Part shown: one piece after another, positions 26,784 to 33,988 of the stretch
Position numbering within the stretch: position 1 is the first letter of the stretch
Layout of the letters: every line of letters begins with the position of its first letter
Assembly (NCBI GenBank): GCA_902478545.1
Contig: CABSLA010000004.1
Location: forward strand, 1 to 64,000
DNA length: 64,000 nucleotides
Source: an uncultured Collinsella sp.
Lineage (GTDB): Bacteria > Actinomycetota > Coriobacteriia > Coriobacteriales > Coriobacteriaceae
Direction of reading: 5' to 3'
Made by a program: the position numbers and the translations under genes
The notes under the pieces: generated by a model
Databases searched by the model: none
What the model saw: only the letters and a program-made list of their open reading frames with translations
Told to the model about the DNA's origin: nothing

Positions 26784-28451
26784 ATGCCTACTGACATCGA
26801 AATCGCACGTTCTGTCACGCCGCTGCCTATTACCGAGGTGGCCAAGAACGCCGGCGTCGACGTTAAGCACCTTATTCCGTACGGCTTCGACAAGGCTAAG
26901 GTCGACTATTCACTGCTCAACGAGCCGACTGATCACCAGGCCAAGCTCGTCCTCGTGACCGCTATCAACCCAACGCCCGCGGGCGAGGGCAAGACCACCA
27001 CGACCATCGGTCTGGCCGATGGCCTGCGTCGTCGCGGTATCAAGAGCGCCGTGGCCCTGCGTGAGCCTTCGCTCGGTCCCGTCTTTGGCGTCAAGGGCGG
27101 TGCCGCTGGCGGCGGTTGGGCCCAGGTCATTCCCATGGAGGACATCAACCTGCACTTTACCGGCGACTTCCATGCCATCGGTGCTGCCAACAACCTGCTG
27201 GCCGCCATGCTCGATAACCACATCCAGCAGGGCAATCAGCTCGGTATTGACGTTAAGCGCATCACCTGGAAGCGCGTCGTCGACATGAACGACCGTCAGC
27301 TGCGCCATGTTATCGATGGCATTGGCGGTAAGGCCCAAGGTGTGCCGCGCGAGGACGGCTTCGACATCACCGTTGCCTCCGAGGTCATGGCAATCCTGTG
27401 CCTGTCTACGAGCATCAACGACCTCAAGGAACGCTTGGGTGAGATTGTCGTCGGCTATAGCTTTGCCGGCGAGCCCGTCCGTGCCCGCGACCTCAAGGCC
27501 CAGGGTGCCATGGCCGCGTTGCTTAAGGACGCGCTTAAGCCCAACCTGGTGCAAACGCTCGAGGGCACGCCCGCGTTTGTCCACGGCGGTCCCTTCGCCA
27601 ACATTGCCCACGGCTGCAACTCTATTATGGCCACGCGTATGGCGATGCGCTTTGGCGATGTTGCCATTACCGAGGCCGGCTTCGGTGCCGATCTGGGTGC
27701 CGAGAAGTTCCTCGACATCAAGTGCCGCATGACGGGCGTTCGCCCCAGCGCCGTCGTGGTCGTCGCGACCGCTCGTGCGCTTAAGTACAACGGTGGCGTC
27801 GCCAAGGCCGACCTCAACGAGGAGAACCTCGAGGCACTCAAGGCTGGCATGCCCAACTTGCTGCGTCATGTCGACAACATCCAGAACGTTTATGGTCTGC
27901 CCTGCGTGGTCGCCATCAACCGCTTCCCGACGGACACCGAGGCTGAGCTTGCACTCATCGAGTCCGAGTGCCAGAAGCTCGGCGTCAACGTTAAGCTTTC
28001 CGAGGTCTGGGCCAAGGGCGGCGAGGGCGCGCTCGAGCTGGCCGATGAGGTCATGCGTCTGATTGAGCAGCCGAGCGAGCTCAAGTTTGCCTATGAGGAC
28101 GGCGCTGATGTCGCTGATGCCCTCGAGGCCGTTGCCACCAAGGTCTACCGCGCCGACGGCGTTGACTTTACGCCGGCCGCCAAGCGCCAGCTCGCCGAGC
28201 TGCGCGAGAACGGCTTTGGCAACCTGCCGGTGTGCGTCGCCAAGACGCAGTACAGCTTTAGCGACAACGCCAAGGCCCTGGGCGCTCCCGAGAACTTCCG
28301 CATCACCGTGCGTGAGCTCAAGGTTTCCGCCGGTGCCCACTTTGTGGTCGCGCTGACCGGCAGCGTTCTGACCATGCCGGGTCTGCCCAAGGTGCCCGCG
28401 GCCGAGAACATCGACGTCGACAACGACGGCAACATCACCGGCCTGTTCTAA
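26784..28451 (+). CDS. fhs: Formate-tetrahydrofolate ligase
   Basis: A 555-residue ATP-dependent enzyme that makes 10-formyl-THF from formate and THF, the entry to the folate C1 pool. The P-loop TPAGEGKTTTTIGLADGL, the block LREPSLGPVFGVKGGAAGGG and the C-terminal GSVLTMPGLPK...A are diagnostic. GAAAGGA precedes ATG 26784. A possible -10 TATGCT is at 26738-26743. It has its own terminator. The next steps, fchA and folD, lie about 11 kb away. The rest of a Wood-Ljungdahl pathway is not seen, so a role in purine and C1 supply is the safer reading. Confidence 0.97.
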   Translation: MPTDIEIARSVTPLPITEVAKNAGVDVKHLIPYGFDKAKVDYSLLNEPTDHQAKLVLVTAINPTPAGEGKTTTTIGLADGLRRRGIKSAVALREPSLGPVFGVKGGAAGGGWAQVIPMEDINLHFTGDFHAIGAANNLLAAMLDNHIQQGNQLGIDVKRITWKRVVDMNDRQLRHVIDGIGGKAQGVPREDGFDITVASEVMAILCLSTSINDLKERLGEIVVGYSFAGEPVRARDLKAQGAMAALLKDALKPNLVQTLEGTPAFVHGGPFANIAHGCNSIMATRMAMRFGDVAITEAGFGADLGAEKFLDIKCRMTGVRPSAVVVVATARALKYNGGVAKADLNEENLEALKAGMPNLLRHVDNIQNVYGLPCVVAINRFPTDTEAELALIESECQKLGVNVKLSEVWAKGGEGALELADEVMRLIEQPSELKFAYEDGADVADALEAVATKVYRADGVDFTPAAKRQLAELRENGFGNLPVCVAKTQYSFSDNAKALGAPENFRITVRELKVSAGAHFVVALTGSVLTMPGLPKVPAAENIDVDNDGNITGLF

Positions 28452-28476
28452 GTCTGCTGTCCATAGCTGCTTGTCC

Positions 28477-28512
28477 GCCCCGCCGTGCCCACAAGGCCCG
28501 GCGGGGCTTTTT
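28477..28512 (+). terminator. Terminator of fhs
   Basis: A perfect 9-bp GC stem (28477-28485 with 28499-28507) is followed by TTTTT. Confidence 0.9.
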
Positions 28513-28630
28513 GATCCTTAGGCCCGCGCATGTCTTGTAGATACCGACGGACTCTGCCCATCATAGGCTTTTGCGCGGGTAGAATGCATGGATAACTTGA
28601 GGCTCACGCGCGACGGAAAGGAATCGTTGC

Positions 28631-29620
28631 ATGGATCAGGACAAGACAACCGTGATGGGCGGCTACGGTTCCGCGCAGGCTGGCGATAGCGCCGATGCGA
28701 CCCGCGTTGTTCCCAACCTCGGTTATACCGACCCCGCCGCGACGCAGCCTTCTGCCGAGCCCACCCGGGTTATGGGCTATGGCGACACGGCGCAGGATTC
28801 TTACGCTACATCTTCGCAAGGCCCCTATGGCAACGCAGCTCCGGATCCGTTTGATTACGCGCCGCAGGATTCTTATGCTGCCTCGACGCCGAATCCCTAT
28901 GACAACCTGCCGCAGAATCCCATTCCGCAGCCTCAGCAGACGACGTATATGCCTCGCACGGCGCAGCCTCGCTACGAGTCGCGCGAGCCGTATCGCGAGT
29001 ACCCCAAGTCGATTCCGCAATATGGCGAGGACGAGGAGAAGAAGCCGTCGCGTTCGTCGAGCGTGATCAAGAAGATACTCATCGTACTGGCGATTTTCTT
29101 TGCGCTGTCGGTTGTGTTTGCCATCGTGTCGGGCATGCTTAACAAGCGAGGGAGTTCAACGGCCGATGCCACTGTTGAGCAAACCGAGTCCGCCTCGTCT
29201 AGCACCGTCGATCTGAGCGATATCCCGGGGCAGTACTGGTCCAACGCCAAGAAGCTCCTTAAGTCGCGCGGCGCCGATCTTTCGAATGCCGTGGTCCTGA
29301 CTGATGATGGCTCAACGCCCGTCGTCGATGCCAACTGGGTCGTTACTTCTGCCTACTATAACGACAACGGCAACCTCGAAATTCAACTCACGCACAAGAA
29401 CAGTTCGGGCAACTCGTCCGACGGCCAAAGCGGTACCGACAGCTCGAGCTCCAATACGCTGGAGGACTTGAGCAACAAGGCGCAGGAGTTGGGAGACAAG
29501 GCGCAAGAGCTGGGCGATACGGCACAAAATCTGGGCGATACCGCGCAGAACTTGGGCGACATGGCGACGGATGCCTGGAACGCCCTACAAAACGGCATCT
29601 CGGGCGCGCAGGGAAACTAG
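28631..29620 (+). CDS. Single-TM protein with Thr-x-Val motifs and C-terminal heptad repeats
   Basis: A 329-residue protein of unknown function. The N-terminal 140 residues are low complexity (Pro, Gln, Tyr, Asp) and cytoplasmic by the positive-inside rule. They include three similar motifs, KTTVM, ATRVV and PTRVM, in the first 50 residues that resemble Ser/Thr-kinase or FHA target sites. One membrane helix (about 147-168) follows. Outside is a compact domain (about 195-255, starting PGQYWSNAKKLLKSRG), then a Ser/Gly linker and five near-identical 7-residue repeats of the type AQELGDK/AQNLGDT, predicted to form a helix. The SD GAAAGGA is good. It converges on the CDF transporter with only 12 nt between the stops. 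Confidence 0.75.
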   Translation: MDQDKTTVMGGYGSAQAGDSADATRVVPNLGYTDPAATQPSAEPTRVMGYGDTAQDSYATSSQGPYGNAAPDPFDYAPQDSYAASTPNPYDNLPQNPIPQPQQTTYMPRTAQPRYESREPYREYPKSIPQYGEDEEKKPSRSSSVIKKILIVLAIFFALSVVFAIVSGMLNKRGSSTADATVEQTESASSSTVDLSDIPGQYWSNAKKLLKSRGADLSNAVVLTDDGSTPVVDANWVVTSAYYNDNGNLEIQLTHKNSSGNSSDGQSGTDSSSSNTLEDLSNKAQELGDKAQELGDTAQNLGDTAQNLGDMATDAWNALQNGISGAQGN

Positions 29621-29632
29621 CTGTTAAGTGGG

Positions 29633-30814
29633 CTACAGCTGCTCGGCCGGACGGTCGGGCGAGCTAAAGCCCGAGTCAAACGTAACGACGCATGAGGCAT
29701 CGGGTCGGCGCTCGTGCACGATGCGCGTGACGAGCCCCAGCAGCTCCTCGTCGGATATGTCAAAGCCGTCGGGACGCACAAGGTCAAATGACACAAAGCC
29801 ATCGTGCTCGTGCAGGTCGTGGATGGAGAGCGCAGGATCGATCTGCATGATGCCGCGCTTGACCCAGCCGCGCAGGTCGTCGCCGGTGGTGGCGATGGGG
29901 TCGCAGTGTAGCGTGATACCGATGCCCATCTGATGCTTGATATCGTGTTCGATGGTGTCCAGAATCTCGTGGTGCTCAAAGGCATCGCCCTCGCCGGGCA
30001 TTTCCACGTGTGCGCTGGCAAACTGACGGCCGGGGCCGTAGTCGTGCACCATGAGGTCGTGTGTGCCCAGGACCTGCGGATAGGACATGATCTTGTCGCG
30101 GATTGCCTGGACGAGCTTGGGGTCGGGCGCTTGCCCCAGCAACGGGCTGATGGCGTCGCGCACCAGGCCCATGCCGCTGATGCAAATGAAGATGCCCACG
30201 CCCAGGCCCGCCCAGCCGTCGAGGTCAAAGCCTGTCGCTTGCGAAATAAGCGCCGCCGCTAAGACCGAGCCCGAGGTGATGACGTCGTTTTTGGAGTCCT
30301 GCGCCGTGGCGATGAGTGTCTCGGAATCGATGCGGTTGCCCAGCGTGCGGTTGAACGCTGCCATCCAGAGCTTAACGAGCATGGACGTAGCCAGTGCCGC
30401 AAGGGAAATAAACGTGTAAGCGGTGGGCGAGGGCTTGATGATCTTGGTGACCGACTCGAGAATCAGGTTGATGCCGACGGCGCAAACCAGGACGGCGACG
30501 AACAGGCCGGCTAGGTACTCGTAGCGGCCGTGACCATAGGGGTGGCCTTCGTCTGCCGGGCGGCTGGCAAGGCGGAAACCGAGCAGGCTCACAATGTTGC
30601 TCGAGGCATCGGAGAGGTTGTTGAAAGCGTCGGCGATGAGGGAGACGGAGCCGGCGAGCAGACCCGCGATGCCCTTGGCCAGGCACAGGGTGATGTTGAG
30701 GCCAATGCAGACGAGGCTTGCGGAAAAGCCCGCGTTGGTGCGGCAAGATGCATCGACCGGCTCGCTCTCGCTGCCGGGAACAAGCGTATGTACCAGCCGA
30801 TTTACAAATAGCAT
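29633..30814 (-). CDS. Cation diffusion facilitator family transporter
   Basis: A 393-residue divalent metal efflux protein (Zn/Mn/Fe/Co type). Six membrane segments lie between about residues 30 and 230, and a cytoplasmic C-terminal domain follows. TM2 carries DAFNNLSDASS (metal-site Asp), and the TM2-3 loop carries HPYGHGRYEYLAGL, the CDF signature. The start is placed at ATG 30814 because AGGA lies about 8 nt before it; upstream in-frame starts lack an SD. The C-terminal part is longer than in minimal CDFs, with a His-containing tail. Metal specificity cannot be read from sequence here. Confidence 0.9.
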   Translation of the reverse strand: MLFVNRLVHTLVPGSESEPVDASCRTNAGFSASLVCIGLNITLCLAKGIAGLLAGSVSLIADAFNNLSDASSNIVSLLGFRLASRPADEGHPYGHGRYEYLAGLFVAVLVCAVGINLILESVTKIIKPSPTAYTFISLAALATSMLVKLWMAAFNRTLGNRIDSETLIATAQDSKNDVITSGSVLAAALISQATGFDLDGWAGLGVGIFICISGMGLVRDAISPLLGQAPDPKLVQAIRDKIMSYPQVLGTHDLMVHDYGPGRQFASAHVEMPGEGDAFEHHEILDTIEHDIKHQMGIGITLHCDPIATTGDDLRGWVKRGIMQIDPALSIHDLHEHDGFVSFDLVRPDGFDISDEELLGLVTRIVHERRPDASCVVTFDSGFSSPDRPAEQL

Positions 30815-31032
30815 AGCGGTCGTCCTCACAATCATGTTTAAGGGGATAGTGTAGCTCGCACGGGGGCGCCGTGCGCCGATGCTCAGAAAATGCAGCAATA
30901 GTCTGCCGGTGCTAACGAACGAGCCTTCTCGTCTGCCTGGGTGGTCCATTTTGGGCCACATGGGTATGGGCATGTGCCTGCTTGCTCGACATACTTAATG
31001 TCGACAGCCCCTGTGCAAAGGAGGACGTTTCC

Positions 31033-32370
31033 ATGGACGAGATGTTTGCCATTAAATGTCAAAACTGCGGCGGCCCTATGTACTCGCACCAGGCTAAGCG
31101 CAGCTTTGAGTGCGCCTATTGCGGCACGGTGGTTCCGTGGCAGGCGGACGCCGGAGAGCCCAAGAGCGCTTTGGGTATTCGCCATACGCCGTTGACGGTG
31201 GTGGATGGACTGCTCAAACTCACGCATGTGTCGCAACTCGAGCGCCCGCAGGACCCGGACTGGTATTTCTTCAATGCGCACTGGCGCAATCAGTCGGTCC
31301 TGGAACATCTGCTGTGGGAGGATCGCGGCACGGCGCAGGAGTTCCAAGAGGCCACGCATGTGAGCATTCCTTGCCCCTTCTGCGGAGCGTCCTTTGAGGG
31401 CGAGTCAACGCAGCGTGTGTTTGAGTGCCCGTCCTGCGGCAATAAGATCGGCATTGCGGACCTGCTCAAGCCGGGGACGTTTAGCAAGCGCCTGACCATG
31501 GGCGTTGGTGCGGAGTATGTGCCCGAGCAGGGTATTCCCTGCGAAATCTCGCCGCAGCAGGCACGTGCCAACGCGCTGCAGCTGGTGCGCCAGTATCCGG
31601 ATGCCTTTGCCGGGCACGACGTGGAAGACGCGATCCAAAACGACATGATGCTCTTCTATTTCCCCATGGCGCTGGCGGACTTGCGCATGATGGCGAGCTT
31701 CCCGGGCAAGGGCCTGAGCAAGGAGGCCTTGGTGTACTACGAGGTGCTCGACTGGGCATACCCCAGGGCAAACTACCTGGACGTTCGCCTCATGGGCATT
31801 TTGGAGCCGTGGGACTTTGCCAAGGTCGGTCCGTTCGATCCCGCCATGCAGGAAGGTGACTTTCGCGTTGTCTCAGTCGATGCGTCTACCAAGGACCAGG
31901 TGGTCATTGATAAGTTGGCGCTCGACGTTGCGGGCAACGACGCCGAGGCTGTACTGGGGCTCAATAAAAAGAGCATTCGCATGTGGGCGCGCAAGGCCCG
32001 CAAACATAAGGACGGCCTGGTGATGGTGCCGGTCTACTTTGTCGATCGTCCGGCGACAGACGGCCGCGATGGCGAGCAGGTGCGCATTGCCGTAAACGGC
32101 CAGACGGGCCGCGCGGCCGCGGTGGTGTTTAGCGACAAGCGCGAAACGCATATCGTGGCGCCGCTCAGCCCGAGCCTGCATCTGTCCGGTGAGAGCACCG
32201 TGCACGCCACGCCCGTCGAGGTCAAATACGTTAAATCGCCCTTCCTGTACCAGATCGTGCGCCGTGGAGGCGGCGAGCAACCGCGCCAGGTTGCAGCCGC
32301 CGTCGAGGGTTCCTACCGAGAGGAGAAGCCCAAACGCCGCGGTCTGCTGGGTGCGCTATTTGGGAAGTAG
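31033..32370 (+). CDS. Protein with two zinc ribbons, unknown function
   Basis: A 445-residue soluble protein. Zinc ribbon 1 is near the N-terminus (CQNCGG...FECAYCG), and ribbon 2 around residue 120 (CPFCGA...FECPSCGNKIG). The rest (about 150-430) is unrecognised. The last 15 residues, KPKRRGLLGALFGK, are basic with a hydrophobic end like a weak membrane anchor. AAAGGAGG precedes ATG 31033. Such proteins with TFIIB-like ribbons are common in Coriobacteria and Firmicutes, without assigned function. It is divergent from the CDF transporter. Confidence 0.8.
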   Translation: MDEMFAIKCQNCGGPMYSHQAKRSFECAYCGTVVPWQADAGEPKSALGIRHTPLTVVDGLLKLTHVSQLERPQDPDWYFFNAHWRNQSVLEHLLWEDRGTAQEFQEATHVSIPCPFCGASFEGESTQRVFECPSCGNKIGIADLLKPGTFSKRLTMGVGAEYVPEQGIPCEISPQQARANALQLVRQYPDAFAGHDVEDAIQNDMMLFYFPMALADLRMMASFPGKGLSKEALVYYEVLDWAYPRANYLDVRLMGILEPWDFAKVGPFDPAMQEGDFRVVSVDASTKDQVVIDKLALDVAGNDAEAVLGLNKKSIRMWARKARKHKDGLVMVPVYFVDRPATDGRDGEQVRIAVNGQTGRAAAVVFSDKRETHIVAPLSPSLHLSGESTVHATPVEVKYVKSPFLYQIVRRGGGEQPRQVAAAVEGSYREEKPKRRGLLGALFGK

Positions 32371-32591
32371 GGGAGTAGCACCGGTTGTTGCCGTAAGGTG
32401 ATGGCCGGGGGTGCGGGGCAGCTCTCAGGAGTGCGGGCTGCCGTCTGATTGTTTGAGGGTGCCAGATGTAAATAAACAGTGGAGCGGCTGCAAAAGAGCC
32501 TCCTCACTGGGTAAAATCAGGTTGTGCCGCGGAACCCGCTCCTCAGCTAGTCACACTTCGGAAGCGCGGGCAACGCAGGTATTATCGTCTA

Positions 32592-32616
32592 GGGCCGGCT
32601 GCAACCGGCCCTTTTC
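32592..32616 (+). terminator. Terminator-like hairpin
   Basis: GGGCCGG (32592-32598) and CCGGCCC (32605-32611) are followed by TTTTC. It is either a distant terminator of the zinc-ribbon gene or the end of an unannotated small RNA. Confidence 0.65.
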
Positions 32617-32637
32617 TATGACTCCCTTCGCTATCCG

Positions 32638-32730
32638 TTACTGCTTATATTCCCGCCGGATCGCGTAGAGGTTCCGGGCAATGCCGGTCGCGTACATCGA
32701 GAGGCGCAGGATTTCAAGAAACAAGTTCAT
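32638..32730 (-). CDS. Possible 30-residue amphipathic peptide
   Basis: ATG to TAA encodes 30 residues beginning MNLFLEILRLSMYATGIARN, with a basic C-terminal half ending RREYKQ. The pattern of spaced hydrophobic residues plus Arg/Lys suggests an amphipathic or membrane-active helix. GGGGTGA lies about 7 nt upstream as a modest SD. The plus-strand terminator hairpin (32592-32616) lies just beyond the stop codon, so a plus-strand transcript would converge on it, as in type I toxin-antitoxin loci. This is speculative; a chance ORF is possible. Confidence 0.3.
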   Translation of the reverse strand: MNLFLEILRLSMYATGIARNLYAIRREYKQ

Positions 32731-33095
32731 AGGCTTCACCCCAATCGGAGATCGGAGCGTTGCCCGCAGGCGGATTCCGCGGCAGACAAGATTTTACCCT
32801 ATACGCCGCAGCGGGGGATATCTGACCCCAGTGTTAGAGTGGTGTCCATTTGCATGGATGACCGGGCATGATCGCGACATGTCCTGGAGTTGAAATGCCG
32901 CTGGGGATACGAGGGGGAGCCGGGGTCGGATGTTGGGGCTCAACGAAGCAAGTGGCGCTTCTGTCTTTTTGGGATCGGGGATGCGAATCAACCTGCAGCA
33001 ATGGGCCCAGCTCGATTCGGGGCGCAGTGAGTCCCGAATCGAGCGTTCCTGGCTGCCATGCATGTCAGGTGATGAAAGCCCACAGCGGCATCGCC

Positions 33096-33368
33096 TTACA
33101 CGGCAACGGGGGCCTCTTTGGGGCGTCCCACCCTTGGTGCATCGGCGAGTCGTGCCTCGATGGAGGCTTTGGACATCATGCGCTTGGTGCCATCCTTCCA
33201 TGAATCCAGCAGTCCTGCATTTAGCAGTTGTGACACCCGTGCTGAGCTAACACCGAGCATACGCGCGGCATCCACTGCGGTGACGGCGGGAATGTCGCCG
33301 AGTTCGCGGTTGACGGCTACAGCGATAATCTTGCCGCCGTGTCGCGGCTCATGTCCGAAGTCTGGCAC
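33096..33368 (-). CDS. Small helix-turn-helix DNA-binding protein
   Basis: A 90-residue protein from GTG 33368. The middle, VTAVDAARMLGVSSARVSQL, is a clear helix-turn-helix, followed by LNAGLLDSWKDGTKRMMSKA and a Pro/Lys-rich tail, as in excisionase/MerR-like or antitoxin proteins. The frame stays open upstream to an AGGAGG (33429-33434) placed six bases before a CTG (33420-33422). That start would add 18 residues (VYVWEFEFFDSDG...), suggesting the true start is the CTG. The GTG used here has no clear SD. No partner toxin is seen. Confidence 0.6.
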   Translation of the reverse strand: MPDFGHEPRHGGKIIAVAVNRELGDIPAVTAVDAARMLGVSSARVSQLLNAGLLDSWKDGTKRMMSKASIEARLADAPRVGRPKEAPVAV

Positions 33369-33577
33369 GGGAAGTTCAATGCCGTCCGAATCAAAGAACT
33401 CGAATTCCCATACGTAAACCAGGTAAGACCTCCTCTAATGGCGAATAATACGAGGCGTGCTCCTAGAATATTCCGGTCGCATCGATGCAGCTGAGCATAC
33501 CTATCTTAAAGCCTCGCGCGGACACGAATTGCTGTGCTGTCTGACATCATCGCATGGGGCCTTGCGGTGACTAAAAT

Positions 33578-33892
33578 GTGGCCATAGAGGCAGTTTTAGC
33601 GAACCCCGCGGGAGTGACGCGTATGGACAACAACACGCTGCTGTTCCAGGACAAAGGTTCGGGTAGGTTTAAAGACGTCAAGATCTACCCTAACCGTATT
33701 GAGGTGCTCAAGAAGGGCACTTTTGGTGGCAAGCACACCGAGATTGTTTATCTTAAGGACATTACGGGGGTCAGCAGGATCAAGGGCCGCGACGTTTTCC
33801 TACGTAACAGGCTGTTGGCTGCCTGTGTCTTTAGTCTGAGCAGCCGCTCCCAAGCTCAGGAGTTCGTGAATGCGCTGAACATGGTGATGTAG
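33578..33892 (+). CDS. Small PH-like (bacterial pleckstrin-like) domain protein
   Basis: A 104-residue protein. Alternating strands such as RFKDVKIYPNRIEVLKKG, KHTEIVYLKDITGVSRIKG and a final helix SQAQEFVNALNMV match small bacterial PH-like or DUF4429-type domains. Ligand and role are unknown. Start GTG 33578 has GGTGA seven bases upstream; ATG 33623 is the alternative. It converges on the PI-PLC-like locus. Confidence 0.65.
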   Translation: MAIEAVLANPAGVTRMDNNTLLFQDKGSGRFKDVKIYPNRIEVLKKGTFGGKHTEIVYLKDITGVSRIKGRDVFLRNRLLAACVFSLSSRSQAQEFVNALNMVM

Positions 33893-33914
33893 CCGATAAC
33901 GGTGTTCGGGCTAA

Positions 33915-33951
33915 GGTAAAAATCGGGGCGCAGAACGGTATTCTGCGCCCC
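33915..33951 (-). terminator. Terminator of the PI-PLC-like locus
   Basis: An 11-bp stem (33925-33935 with 33941-33951) is followed on the minus strand by GATTTTTA. A C-tract (about 33948-33956) abuts it. Confidence 0.8.
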
Positions 33952-33988
33952 CCCCAATTGAGTCGATGTGTCTAAAAGGCGGGCTTGC

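Larger units (their letters stand above)
32371..33095. other. Poorly coding 0.7 kb region
   Basis: No normal-sized gene is supported. It holds a plus-strand terminator-like hairpin (32592-32616) and a possible 30-codon minus-strand ORF (32638-32730). The stretch 32460-32590 upstream of the hairpin could encode a small RNA, but I recognise no family. Confidence 0.4.

Noticed and set aside
30941..30970. Third copy of the 20-bp lipoprotein upstream motif
   Set aside because: It shares GGGCCA and CATGGG words but not the order or spacing of the two true copies.
32460..32616. SRP RNA, 6S RNA or tRNA-like gene
   Set aside because: None of the conserved SRP core, 6S shape or T-loop sequence is present; only a terminator hairpin is convincing.
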